Assembly: GCA_023411815.1 (NCBI GenBank)
Contig: JAEYOJ010000102.1
Span: 62,001-126,000 of the forward strand
Direction: 5' to 3'
Origin: Pseudomonadota bacterium
GTDB lineage: Bacteria; Desulfobacterota; Desulfovibrionia; Desulfovibrionales; Desulfovibrionaceae
DNA length: 64,000 nt
A model generated the notes under the pieces. The model saw nothing but the letters and a program-made list of their open reading frames with translations. It was not told the DNA's origin and ran no database searches. The position numbers and the translations under genes were made by a program. Position 1 is the stretch's first letter, and each line of letters opens with the position of its first letter. Shown here piece by piece: positions 45,246 through 53,820 of the stretch.

Positions 45246-47864
45246 CTACGCCGCGGCCTGCTCCTCGGTCTGGAAGACCAGCTTGTCCAGGCGCACATCC
45301 ACCACGACCTTCTGACCGTCGGCCAGGCGGCCGGAGATGAGCTCCCTGGCCAGGGGCGTTTCCAGCCGCGACTGGAGGAAGCGCTTGAGCGGCCGCGCGC
45401 CGTAGACCGGGTCGTAGGACTCCTCGGCCACGAAGCTCTTGGCCGCGTCGGTCATCGCAAGCTCGATCTTGCGGTCGGCCAGCCGCCTGCGCAGGCCGGC
45501 GAGCTGCAGATCGATGATCTGCTTGAGCTGCTCCTGCAGAAGCGGCTTGAACAGCACGATCTCGTCCACGCGGTTCAGGAACTCGGGACGGAAGTTGCGG
45601 CGCAGGGTGTCCATGACCTTGTCGCGCACGCCGTCCCGGAACTCGCCCTTGGGCGTGATGCCTTCGAGCATGAACTCCGCGCCGAGGTTCGAAGTCATGA
45701 TGACGATGGTGTTCTTGAAGTCCACGGTGCGGCCCTTGGAATCGGTCAGCCGGCCGTCGTCCAGGATCTGCAGGAGCACGTTGAACACGTCGTGGTGCGC
45801 CTTCTCGATCTCGTCGAACAGGATGACCGAGTAGGGCTTGCGGCGCACGGCCTCGGTGAGCTGGCCGCCCTCCTCGTAGCCCACGTAGCCCGGAGGCGCG
45901 CCGATGAGCCGCGCCACGGTGTGCTTCTCCATGTATTCGGACATGTCGATGCGCACCATGTTGTCCTCGCTGTCGAAGAGCGCTGCCGCCAGGGTCTTGC
46001 ACAGCTCGGTCTTGCCCACGCCCGTGGGGCCCAGGAAGATGAAAGAGCCGATGGGCCGGGCCGGATCCTTGAGGCCCGCGCGGGCGCGCAGCACAGCGTC
46101 GGCCACGGCGTCCACGGCCTCTTCCTGGCCGATGACCCGTTCGTGCAGCACCTCGGGCAGGCGCATGAGCTTCTCGCGCTCGCCCTCCAGGAGCCGAGAC
46201 ACGGGGATGCTCGTCCAGCGCGAGATGATCTCGGCCACGTCGTCGGGCCCGACCTCCTCGCGCACCATGCGCGCCCCCTTGCCGCCGTCCGTGGCCTGCT
46301 CCATGGCCGCGAGCTGCTTCTCCAGGGCGTGCAGCCTGGAGTAGCGCAGCTCGGCCGCGCGGTTGTAGTCAAGGCTGCGCTCGGCCTCCTCCACCTCGCG
46401 GCGGGTGCGCTCGATATCCTCCTTGACCTGGCGCATGCGCTCCACCGCGCCCTTCTCCTTCTCCCACTGAGCCATGAGCCCGGACTGCCGCTCCTTGAGG
46501 TCGGCCAGCTCGCGCTCCAGGACCTCCAGCCGCTCACGCGACTTGGGATCGGTCTCGCGGCGCAGGGCTTCGCGCTCGATCTCCATCTGCAGGGTGCGCC
46601 GGTTGATCTCGTCCAGCTCCGTGGGCATGGAGTCGATCTCCGTGCGGATCATGGCCGCTGCCTCGTCGATGAGGTCGATGGCCTTGTCCGGGAGCTGGCG
46701 GTCGGTCAGATAACGGTTGGAGAGCACGGCCGCGTCCACCAGGGCCGCGTCGGCGATGCGCACGCCGTGGTGCACCTCGAAGCGCTCGCGCAGGCCGCGC
46801 AGGATGGATATGGTGTCCTCCACGCTCGGCTCGTCCACCAGAATGGGCTGGAAGCGGCGCTCCAGGGCCGGGTCCTTCTCGATGTTCTTGCGGTACTCGT
46901 CCACCGTGGTCGCGCCGATGCAGTGCAGCTCGCCGCGCGCCAGCATGGGCTTGAGCAGGTTGCCGGCGTCCATGGCGCCCTCGGCCTTGCCCGCGCCCAC
47001 GATGGTATGGATCTCGTCGATGAACAGGATGATGCGCCCCTCGGACTGGCCGACTTCCTTGAGCACGGCCTTGAGTCGTTCCTCGAACTCGCCGCGGTAC
47101 TTGGCCCCGGCGATGAGCGCGCCCATGTCGAGCGAGAAGATGATCTTGTCCTTGAGCCCCTCGGGCACGTCCTGTTTAAGGATGCGCTGGGCCAAGCCCT
47201 CCACGATGGCCGTCTTGCCCACGCCCGCGTCGCCGATGAGCACCGGGTTGTTCTTGGTGCGCCGGGACAGGATGCGGATGGCCCGCCTGATTTCGGCGTC
47301 GCGGCCGATGACCGGGTCGAGCTTGCCCTTGCGGGCTTCCTCCACCAAGTCGCGGCCGTACTTCTTGAGCGCGTCGTAGGTCTCCTCGGGGTTGTCCGAG
47401 GTCACGCGCTGCTTGCCGCGCACCTCCGTGAGCACCCCGAGGATCTTGTCGCGGGTCAGGCCGAAGCGGGCGTTGACCTTGCCCACGCCCGTGGTCTTGG
47501 GCTCGTCGGCCAGGGTCAGGAAGATGTGCTCGACGCTGACGTACTCGTCGTTCATCTGCCTAGCCAGGTCCTGGGCCTTGACCAGCACCTGGTTGAGGCG
47601 CTGGGTCACGAAAACCTGCCCGGGCTGCGCGCCGGGGCCGCTCACCCTGGGCATGCGCTCCAGCTCGTCCTGCACGGCCTTGGCGTATGCCTCGGGATCG
47701 TAGCCGGCCTTGCTCAGGAGGTTGGGCACAAGCCCGTTCTCCTGCCGCACCAGGGCCAGCAGGAGGTGTTCCGCGTCTATCTGCTGATGTCCAAGGCGCA
47801 CCGCCTCGGCCTGGGCCTCGGCTATGGCGTCCCTGGACTTCTGGGTGAACTTGTTCATGTCCAT
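45246..47864 (-). CDS. clpB: ATP-dependent disaggregase ClpB
   Basis: 872 residues, normal ClpB length. Clp N-domain repeats (QKSRDAIAEAQAEAVRLGHQQIDAEHLLLAL), first AAA module GDAGVGKTAIVEG and FIDEIHT, the long coiled-coil middle domain (about 400-530), and second AAA module GPTGVGKTELCK, GYVGYEEGGQL and FDEIEKAH. It extracts proteins from aggregates with DnaK/DnaJ. ATG 47864 has aaggag 6 bp upstream; the frame is open further but into non-homologous sequence. Confidence 0.95.
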   Translation of the reverse strand: MDMNKFTQKSRDAIAEAQAEAVRLGHQQIDAEHLLLALVRQENGLVPNLLSKAGYDPEAYAKAVQDELERMPRVSGPGAQPGQVFVTQRLNQVLVKAQDLARQMNDEYVSVEHIFLTLADEPKTTGVGKVNARFGLTRDKILGVLTEVRGKQRVTSDNPEETYDALKKYGRDLVEEARKGKLDPVIGRDAEIRRAIRILSRRTKNNPVLIGDAGVGKTAIVEGLAQRILKQDVPEGLKDKIIFSLDMGALIAGAKYRGEFEERLKAVLKEVGQSEGRIILFIDEIHTIVGAGKAEGAMDAGNLLKPMLARGELHCIGATTVDEYRKNIEKDPALERRFQPILVDEPSVEDTISILRGLRERFEVHHGVRIADAALVDAAVLSNRYLTDRQLPDKAIDLIDEAAAMIRTEIDSMPTELDEINRRTLQMEIEREALRRETDPKSRERLEVLERELADLKERQSGLMAQWEKEKGAVERMRQVKEDIERTRREVEEAERSLDYNRAAELRYSRLHALEKQLAAMEQATDGGKGARMVREEVGPDDVAEIISRWTSIPVSRLLEGEREKLMRLPEVLHERVIGQEEAVDAVADAVLRARAGLKDPARPIGSFIFLGPTGVGKTELCKTLAAALFDSEDNMVRIDMSEYMEKHTVARLIGAPPGYVGYEEGGQLTEAVRRKPYSVILFDEIEKAHHDVFNVLLQILDDGRLTDSKGRTVDFKNTIVIMTSNLGAEFMLEGITPKGEFRDGVRDKVMDTLRRNFRPEFLNRVDEIVLFKPLLQEQLKQIIDLQLAGLRRRLADRKIELAMTDAAKSFVAEESYDPVYGARPLKRFLQSRLETPLARELISGRLADGQKVVVDVRLDKLVFQTEEQAAA

Positions 47865-47961
47865 GTCAGGCTCCTTTCTCGATTGCGATGTCGGGGAGTC
47901 GCGTCCGTTTCCGGTGCCGTTTGCACATGACATCTATGTCCTGATGGGGAATCGGCAAGGG

Positions 47962-48276
47962 CTACAGGAGCCTGCGCAACTCCTCCACTCGCTTTTCCAG
48001 CGTCTCCACGCGCTCCAGCAGGTCCACGATGATGCTTGCGCCGGTCAGGCAGACCTCGAAGTCGTCGGCGATGCGCTGCAGCTTGCCTATGCGGTACACG
48101 TCGCGGGGCAGAAACAACGGTTCGTCGCCGCCCGCCACGATGGGGTCGATCCAGCCCAGCTCCAGGATTTCGGTCAGACGCACCTCGCCCACGCCCGTTA
48201 TCTCCAGCAGCTGCCGCCGGGAGTAGAGCCTGGAGCGGGAAGGCAGATTGCGCGCGCTTGTGATGTCGGGAGTCAT
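47962..48276 (-). CDS. cbpM: CbpM-like chaperone modulator (MerR-like HTH fold)
   Basis: 104 residues. A MerR-type helix-turn-helix (YSRRQLLEITGVGEVRLTEILELGWIDPI) and a long C-terminal helix (IIVDLLERVETLEKRVEELRRLL) match CbpM, which binds and inhibits the J-domain of CbpA. It lies between the DnaJ-type gene and clpB on the same strand, as expected for a CbpA modulator. Confidence 0.82.
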   Translation of the reverse strand: MTPDITSARNLPSRSRLYSRRQLLEITGVGEVRLTEILELGWIDPIVAGGDEPLFLPRDVYRIGKLQRIADDFEVCLTGASIIVDLLERVETLEKRVEELRRLL

Positions 48277-48366
48277 GCCGTGCTTCCCCTTTGACTAAAT
48301 CAGACTAACTTTAAGACGCCTCACTCGTCGTTGACGGCCGGCAAAGCCAGCCTACTCCTCGTGGGC

Positions 48367-48404
48367 GGCAAGCCATGCGCGGCATGGCTTGCCTAGAGCA
48401 TTTC
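48367..48404. repeat. Palindromic repeat element, copy 1
   Basis: 12-bp arms ggcaagccatgc/gcatggcttgcc around gcg, followed by tagagcatttcaaaa. The same arms and a gagcattttcaaaa flank occur in inverse orientation at 50415-50456. It lies just after the stop of the dnaJ-type gene. Confidence 0.8.
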
Positions 48405-48417
48405 AAAAAAAAATGCC

Positions 48418-49413
48418 CTAAAAATTCCGGGCCTTGAAGCCCGTCCTTGACTCCAGCTCGCTCCACAACCGGCGAATCTCCTCATCCTCTGCCTGCGGCA
48501 CCTGCACCATGATGCGCACGTACATGTCGCCGCGCCGGCCAGCCGGGCCGAGTCCCTTGCCGCGCAGGCGCATCTTGCGGCCGCTGCCCATGCCCGCCGG
48601 GACCTTGAGCTCCACCTGGCCGTCCAGGGTGGGCACGTTGACCGTCGCGCCCAGGGCCGCCTCCCAGGGAGCCATGGGCAAGTCGAGCACGATATTGCCC
48701 TCCTCGACCTTGTAGAGCGGGTGCGCAGCGAGCTTCACGCGCAGGTACAGGTCGCCGGCCGGGCCGCCGGCCATGCCGGTCCCGCCCTGGCCCGAGAGCC
48801 TGATACGCTGGCCTTCCTTGATGCCCGCAGGGATGTTCACGTTCAGCGTGCGCGGCACGGGCATGCCGCCCGGCCCTTGGTCCGTGACCGTCACGGCCTT
48901 GGAGCCTCCGCGAAAGGCCTCCTCCAGCGTGAGTTCGATCTCGGCCTCGGCATCCTGTCCCCTGCGAGGCCGGGCCGTGCGGCCGCCGAAGCCGCCGCCG
49001 TAGAAGCCCTGCTCCGCGCCGGCTCCGCCGAAGCCTCCGCGAGCCTGGCGGAATCCTCCGCCGCCCCCGAAGATGGTCTCAAAGAAGTCGCTGAAGTCGA
49101 ATCCGGCTCCGCCGCGACCGCCGCCGGCCTGAAACCCGAAGTTCATGTTCTCGAAGCCCGGAGGCGGTTGGAAGTCCTGGCCCTGCTGCCAGTTGGGCCC
49201 CAGGGAGTCGTACAGCTTGCGCTTCTCGGGGTCCTTGAGCACCTCGTAGGCTTCGTTGATCTCCTTGAACTTCTCCTCCGCCGACTTGTCGCCGGGGTTG
49301 AGATCCGGATGGTACTTCCTGGCCAGCTTCTTGAACGCCTTGGAGATGTCTTCCTGGGAGGCGTCGCGCTTCACGCCCAGCAGTTCGTAGTAGTCCTTGT
49401 ATTTGACGCTCAT
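48418..49413 (-). CDS. cbpA: DnaJ-family co-chaperone, CbpA type (no zinc fingers)
   Basis: 331 residues. J-domain with YHPDLNPG (HPD motif), a long Gly/Phe-rich linker (about 75-145), and two substrate-binding beta domains ending in a dimerisation tail. The four CxxCxGxG zinc repeats of DnaJ are absent, so it is a class B, CbpA-like protein. Its partner CbpM is the next gene. ATG 49413 has gaggag 12 bp upstream, a long spacing. Confidence 0.88.
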   Translation of the reverse strand: MSVKYKDYYELLGVKRDASQEDISKAFKKLARKYHPDLNPGDKSAEEKFKEINEAYEVLKDPEKRKLYDSLGPNWQQGQDFQPPPGFENMNFGFQAGGGRGGAGFDFSDFFETIFGGGGGFRQARGGFGGAGAEQGFYGGGFGGRTARPRRGQDAEAEIELTLEEAFRGGSKAVTVTDQGPGGMPVPRTLNVNIPAGIKEGQRIRLSGQGGTGMAGGPAGDLYLRVKLAAHPLYKVEEGNIVLDLPMAPWEAALGATVNVPTLDGQVELKVPAGMGSGRKMRLRGKGLGPAGRRGDMYVRIMVQVPQAEDEEIRRLWSELESRTGFKARNF

Positions 49414-49482
49414 TGTCGCTCGATTCTCCTCTGGGCTCGACTTGCTTGGCGGTAATCCGAAACGGAAGCGATTCCGGAAGCC

Positions 49483-49510
49483 TAGATAATCCTGCTCGGG
49501 CCGTTGTCAA
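49483..49510 (-). promoter_or_regulatory. Possible promoter of cbpA-cbpM-clpB
   Basis: Minus strand: perfect TTGACA (49505-49510) and TATCTA (49483-49488) 16 bases apart, about 70 bp before cbpA. No sigma-32 (CTTGAAA/CCCAT) pattern was found. Confidence 0.35.
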
Positions 49511-49688
49511 CGATCTGACAAAAACGTCCATACAGGATTCGCGCAAACTGTAACGCAAGACATCGCAAAAAACCAAGCCACCCTGCAGCCTTGAACTGGG
49601 ACAATCGGACATCACCCCCGATCGTCTTGCCACCCGGCCTCCGAGTGGCTACCTTGCGCGCCTAGACTCTGCCACATGGAATACCATA

Positions 49689-50405
49689 ATGGACGACAAC
49701 AAGCCTTTCGAGAAGCTCAAGAAGATCAAGGTCGCGCCCAAGCAGACCAAGCCAGCTCCCCAGCCCAAGCAGGCCAAACCCGCTCCGGCTCCCGAAGCCG
49801 AGCCGGATGAGAGCGCGCTGTTCAGTTCGGCCATGGGCGGAGTGCAGCCGATCAAAGGCCGCTCCGGGCGCGATGTGGTCAAGGCTCCCCCGCCGCCTCC
49901 CGAGACGCTCCAGCCCGCCGGCGAGCAGACCGGTGACGACGCCGCCGCGGACCAGCTTCGCCGCCTCGTGGCCGGCGAGGTCGAGTTCGACCTGGAATTC
50001 ACCGACGAGTTCCTGCAAGGCCACGTGCGCGGCCTGGACGAACGCACCCTGCGCCAGCTCATGGCCGGCGCGCTGTCCGTGGAGGCGCACCTGGATCTGC
50101 ACGGCTGCAATGCCGAGCAGGCCATGGATTCGGTTCTCTTCTTCGTGCGCGAATCCTACCTCATGGGCCGGCGCGTGGTGCTCATCGTCACCGGCCGGGG
50201 TCTCAACTCGCCCGGCGGCATGAGCGTGCTCCGCCAGGAGACGCAGACCTGGCTGACCCGCGATCCGCTCAAGCGCGTGGTGCTGGCCTTCTGCACTGCC
50301 CAGCCGCGCCACGGCGGGGCCGGGGCCATCTACGTGCTGCTGCGCAAACGCAAGAAGAGCGAAGGCAAGGTCAAGTTCGACCGCAACAGCTTCTGGGGCG
50401 ATTAA
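49689..50405 (+). CDS. Smr-domain protein
   Basis: 238 residues. A Pro/Lys-rich disordered N-terminus (1-90) precedes an Smr domain with LDLHG and IVTGRGLNSPGG, then RHGGAGAIYVLLR. Smr domains bind or nick nucleic acids and in several bacteria act on stalled or collided ribosomes. It is divergent from cbpA. Confidence 0.88.
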   Translation: MDDNKPFEKLKKIKVAPKQTKPAPQPKQAKPAPAPEAEPDESALFSSAMGGVQPIKGRSGRDVVKAPPPPPETLQPAGEQTGDDAAADQLRRLVAGEVEFDLEFTDEFLQGHVRGLDERTLRQLMAGALSVEAHLDLHGCNAEQAMDSVLFFVRESYLMGRRVVLIVTGRGLNSPGGMSVLRQETQTWLTRDPLKRVVLAFCTAQPRHGGAGAIYVLLRKRKKSEGKVKFDRNSFWGD

Positions 50406-50414
50406 GCAATTTAC

Positions 50415-50457
50415 TTTTGAAAATGCTCGGCAAGCCATGCGTCGGCATGGCTTGCCG
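50415..50457. repeat. Palindromic repeat element, copy 2
   Basis: 13-bp arms cggcaagccatgc/gcatggcttgccg (50428-50440, 50445-50457) preceded by ttttgaaaatgctc. It is an inverted copy of the element at 48367, again immediately downstream of a stop codon. Neither copy has a T-run after the stem. Confidence 0.8.
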
Positions 50458-50492
50458 CCGCGGCCGGGAAGGCCGGCACTCCGCAGCCCCGG

Positions 50493-51590
50493 CTACCTGA
50501 CACTGCGCACCTTGTCCCGCGCCTCTTCCAGGTCGCCCTCTTCCATCTCCGGCGGCTCCTGTCTCAGCTTCCCTTCCGGCTCCAGGCTGAACTCCGCGTA
50601 CATCGGGAAATGGTCCGAACCGATGTCGGGCAAGCGCCTGAATTCCGCGAGCCGCAGGCTCCTTGAGTGGAAGATGTGATCCAGCGGAAAACGCAACATA
50701 GGGAGCGCCACGGGGTAAGTCGGGAAATGGCCACGCCCGATGCGCGGGTCGAGCAGCCCTGATATGCGCCGGAACAGACGGGTCGTGTGCGACCAGGCCA
50801 CATCGTTCAGGTCGCCCATGACGATGAGGGGCCGCCCGGAGTCGCGGACCTCCCTGGCGATGAGGACAAGCTCGGCGTCGCGTTCGGTGGAATCCCCGGA
50901 CTGCGGCCTGGGCGGCCGGGGATGAAGGCCGTGTATCTGGACGGATTCGCCCGATGCGAGCCTGACAAGGCAATGGATGGACGGCACATCGGGTTCCACG
51001 AGATGGCGCACGCGTTCGTCGGCCAGTTCCAGCCGCGAGAAGAGCGCAATGCCGTAGGTATTCTCCAGGGCCAGCCCCGCATGGTGCGGGTAGTCGGACC
51101 GCAGATCGGCAAGGTCGTCCATCCAGCGCCCGTTGATCTCCAGGAGAAGCACCAGGTCTGGCGACGTTTCCGCCAGCAATTGCCGTAGCGGCTTTGGGTT
51201 CTCGTTATCCTGGAGAACGTTGGCGACGAGGATGCTCAGCCTGCGGGCCGGATCATTGCTGGCGACGGGCAGGGACTCGGGACGCACAAGGGGCGTGTAG
51301 GGCACGATCCTGTATGCGTCCTGCGCGAGGCTGCCGGCAAGAAGCAGCAAAAGCGCAAGCTTGGGCAACGGCCAGCCCGGCGTCGTGAACGCCAGAAGCA
51401 GCACCGCGGCGAGGCCCACCATGGCGAGCTGAAGCCGGGGGAAATCCCATCCCCTTATCCACCAGGCATCGAACTTGAGGAGAGGGAAAACCGCGGATAC
51501 GACGTAGAAAACCGCGACCCCCTGGACCAGCAAATTCCATATTCCCGGCACTGCACTATCCGTTTTGCCTTTTGCAGTCTGTGCACCCAA
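50493..51590 (-). CDS. Membrane-anchored endonuclease/exonuclease/phosphatase-family protein
   Basis: Up to 365 residues. Three hydrophobic helices (about 20-90), then a catalytic EEP domain: LSILVANVLQDNEN, LLLEING, IHGLHPRPP, VMGDLNDVAWSH and GSDHFPM, with the Asn/Asp/His pattern of Mg-dependent nucleases and phosphodiesterases. A TTG at 51590 or a GTG at 51551 must be used, as no ATG lies before residue 57. It may be a lipid or nucleic-acid phosphodiesterase. Confidence 0.78.
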   Translation of the reverse strand: MGAQTAKGKTDSAVPGIWNLLVQGVAVFYVVSAVFPLLKFDAWWIRGWDFPRLQLAMVGLAAVLLLAFTTPGWPLPKLALLLLLAGSLAQDAYRIVPYTPLVRPESLPVASNDPARRLSILVANVLQDNENPKPLRQLLAETSPDLVLLLEINGRWMDDLADLRSDYPHHAGLALENTYGIALFSRLELADERVRHLVEPDVPSIHCLVRLASGESVQIHGLHPRPPRPQSGDSTERDAELVLIAREVRDSGRPLIVMGDLNDVAWSHTTRLFRRISGLLDPRIGRGHFPTYPVALPMLRFPLDHIFHSRSLRLAEFRRLPDIGSDHFPMYAEFSLEPEGKLRQEPPEMEEGDLEEARDKVRSVR

Positions 51591-51896
51591 CCGGAATCAG
51601 CTCCGGACTCCGACCAAACGCCTTCAAACCGATGCTCGCGTTCCACGCTATCGTATTGGACGGAAACGATCCGTGATATTTACGCCCTCGCAATAGAGCG
51701 CGCATAGATCCGACCCTGATGGAGCTTACGCTGTAGCCGAGATCTTTTTGTCAGCTCAGGCAAGTCGCTGTTCCAGTCGGATGCTGCGAGAGTTAAACCA
51801 CCGTCAACCTGAACAGCCTTCATATGGAAGGAATCAGCTACGGCCGGAATGAACTCGCCCACGTCGAGCAGGACGGTCGGTTATCGGCTGGCGGGA
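51591..51896 (-). other. Intergenic region with lower GC
   Basis: 306 bp, noticeably lower in GC than neighbours. It contains a possible transposase remnant at 51680-51862 and nothing else recognised. Confidence 0.45.
51680..51862 (-). pseudogene. Possible fragment of a DDE transposase
   Basis: A 60-codon frame includes SFHMKAVQVDGG, which resembles the second catalytic Asp region (FPxxAIQVDGGSEF) of IS481-type transposases. The match ends at the GG; the usual SEF and the rest of the integrase core are missing, and nothing upstream matches. It could be a worn remnant or a chance similarity. Confidence 0.28.
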
Positions 51897-52118
51897 CTAC
51901 TTTCTGAAGATGTTCAGAAGAATTGTCAGGACGATGGACAGGATGATGGATGTCGCGATCGGGAAATAGAAGCGGAAGCGCTCCCGCTCGATGACGATGT
52001 CTCCCGGCAGGCGGCCGAGGCGGTTCAGGAAAGGCAGCTTGTCCGAAAAGAGCAGGATCAGACCCACGGCGACGAGCACCATGCCGAAGATGATGAGCAG
52101 CTTGCCGAAAGGAGCCAT
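51897..52118 (-). CDS. DUF2905 small membrane protein
   Basis: 73 residues, two hydrophobic helices joined by a conserved loop (LGRLPGDIVIERERFRFYFPIATS). This GRLPGDI pattern defines DUF2905, an uncharacterised inner-membrane family. A ggagg site precedes the ATG. Confidence 0.88.
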   Translation of the reverse strand: MAPFGKLLIIFGMVLVAVGLILLFSDKLPFLNRLGRLPGDIVIERERFRFYFPIATSIILSIVLTILLNIFRK

Positions 52119-52165
52119 GGATCAAAACCTCCTGAGTTTCCCAGCCTTCGGGCAACGCGAGGGCA

Positions 52166-52888
52166 TCAGGCCCGCTGCGGGGGCAGGACGATCTCGGCCC
52201 GCAGGGGCAGGTGGTCGGAAGCCAGACGCGTGGCCGGCGTGTCCAACACGTTTACCCGGCCGAAGCGCATGGCTCCGGAAAGGTATATGCGGTCCAACGC
52301 CAGCAGCGGGCGGTTGGCCGGGAAGGTGCGCATGAGCGGCGAGGCCTTGACCCTGTGCTTCAGCCTGGCCGACGCGCCGAAGAACGGCATCCAGAAATTG
52401 AAATCGCCGAGCAGGATCGCGGGATGGTCCTCGTCCTCGTCCAGGGCAGCCAGGAGCATCTGCACCTGGCAGAGCCGTTCGTTGCGCTTCAGGCCCAGGT
52501 GCGTGGCCAGCACGCGCAGTTTCGTTCCGCCGGCGTCCAGCAGGGTGTCGATGCAGCAGCGCGGCTCGCGCCCGTCCACGGCCAAGTCGCGCTGATCGTA
52601 ACTCAGCACGGGCAGGCGCGTGAGCAGCATGTTGCCGTAACGGCTCGCTCCCCGCACCATGGTCGGACCGGGCAGGATGCGGCAGTCCAGTTCGCGGCAC
52701 AGGACATCCTCGGCCGTGGCTTCCGCGCTCCACAGGAAATCCACTTCCTGCAAGGCCAGGATTTCGACATCCAGCGTGTGCATGACCTCCAGCACGCGTG
52801 ATGGATTCCAGCGCCCGTCGGTGCCGACCCAGGCGTGGATGTTGTATGTGGCCGCCGTTACGCGGCGCGGCGCGCCAGTCGCTTCCAT
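52166..52888 (-). CDS. Endonuclease/exonuclease/phosphatase-family protein
   Basis: 240 residues from ATG 52888. VTAATYNIHAWVGTDGRW, ILALQEVDF, THLGLKRNERLCQ, LLGDFNFW and SDHLPLRAEI are all EEP-family motifs, with the Glu, Asp-x-Asn and Asp-His catalytic set complete. Cytoplasmic (no signal). It starts 4 bp after the RNase H-like gene, so they form an operon. Substrate unknown. Confidence 0.85.
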   Translation of the reverse strand: MEATGAPRRVTAATYNIHAWVGTDGRWNPSRVLEVMHTLDVEILALQEVDFLWSAEATAEDVLCRELDCRILPGPTMVRGASRYGNMLLTRLPVLSYDQRDLAVDGREPRCCIDTLLDAGGTKLRVLATHLGLKRNERLCQVQMLLAALDEDEDHPAILLGDFNFWMPFFGASARLKHRVKASPLMRTFPANRPLLALDRIYLSGAMRFGRVNVLDTPATRLASDHLPLRAEIVLPPQRA

Positions 52889-52892
52889 GCCC

Positions 52893-53735
52893 TCAGCAGT
52901 GCAGCCCGTAGCGCATGCGGATGTGCTCGATAACCGCGGCTTCGGCCCGGTGGGGGTTGGCGGGAGCCGTCGGCGGCTCCAGGGCCAGTGTGGAATAGAA
53001 CGGCGTGTCTTCGAGTCGGGCGTTGCAGGCATGCACGAGGAGCGCCTCCAGGCTGAGCACATCGGCCACGTTATAGGCCAGCAGCGTCTCCAGGAACCGC
53101 TCGTCGCCGGTATCCTGATACTCCTTCCATAGCAGCACGGCGAAGTAGCCGTCCACGCCGTCGAGTTCGTCGCGGCCGAGGCCGAGCGACTTTTCGCAGG
53201 CCTTGAGCCCGCCCCGGTAGCCGATCTGGCGCAGCACGTAGCGCAGGTCGATGTGCGCCCTGGTCAGGCGGGTGCGGAAGTGTCTTTCCAGAAAAGGCAC
53301 GTCGAAGCACTTGCCGTTGAAAGTCACCAGCAGATCGTACTCCGCGATGTCAACTTCGAAGGCCTCCAGGTTGCGGCCCTGGACATAGGTGCGCACTCGG
53401 CGACCGTCGTAGAGGGCTATGCTCGTGATGGCGTCCTCGCCGAAACCGAGGCCCGTGGTTTCGATGTCCACGTAGGCCACGGAGTCATGGAAGTCGGGGA
53501 AGAGCCGCCACTGCTCGCCGGCCGGCAGGGCCACCGCGAAATGCTCGGCGTCGCGGCGCGACAGAGCCTGCGTGGACTCCTCCAGGCTCTGCCTGGCCAG
53601 GTTGCGCTTGGCCTCGGAAAGGATGGGAGTCTCGCAGGCGAGCCAGTCCTCCCAGCGATGAATGCCTTGCCTCCAGAGCTTGCGCTCGCTCTTGAGCCCG
53701 ATGCCCGGAATGTGACAGAAGCTGTGTTGCAGCAT
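52893..53735 (-). CDS. RNase H-like exonuclease (YprB-type)
   Basis: 280 residues from ATG 53735 with ggagg upstream. N-terminal CHIPGIGLKSERKLW helix-hairpin-like segment, then a DnaQ/RNase-H fold: AYVDIETTGLG (catalytic Asp-Glu), YDLLVTFNGKCFDVPFL, DLRYVLR and YNVADVLSLEAL (last Asp). It matches the ribonuclease-H-like family represented by YprB. Operon with the EEP protein; divergent from the SRAP gene. Confidence 0.82.
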   Translation of the reverse strand: MLQHSFCHIPGIGLKSERKLWRQGIHRWEDWLACETPILSEAKRNLARQSLEESTQALSRRDAEHFAVALPAGEQWRLFPDFHDSVAYVDIETTGLGFGEDAITSIALYDGRRVRTYVQGRNLEAFEVDIAEYDLLVTFNGKCFDVPFLERHFRTRLTRAHIDLRYVLRQIGYRGGLKACEKSLGLGRDELDGVDGYFAVLLWKEYQDTGDERFLETLLAYNVADVLSLEALLVHACNARLEDTPFYSTLALEPPTAPANPHRAEAAVIEHIRMRYGLHC

Positions 53736-53820
53736 AGGACCTCCGCGGGGCGGGATAGCATGTGCAGTCCCGATGGTCATCCATCTTATTCGTCCCGACC
53801 GGAGGCTGCCGGAGGCGCGC

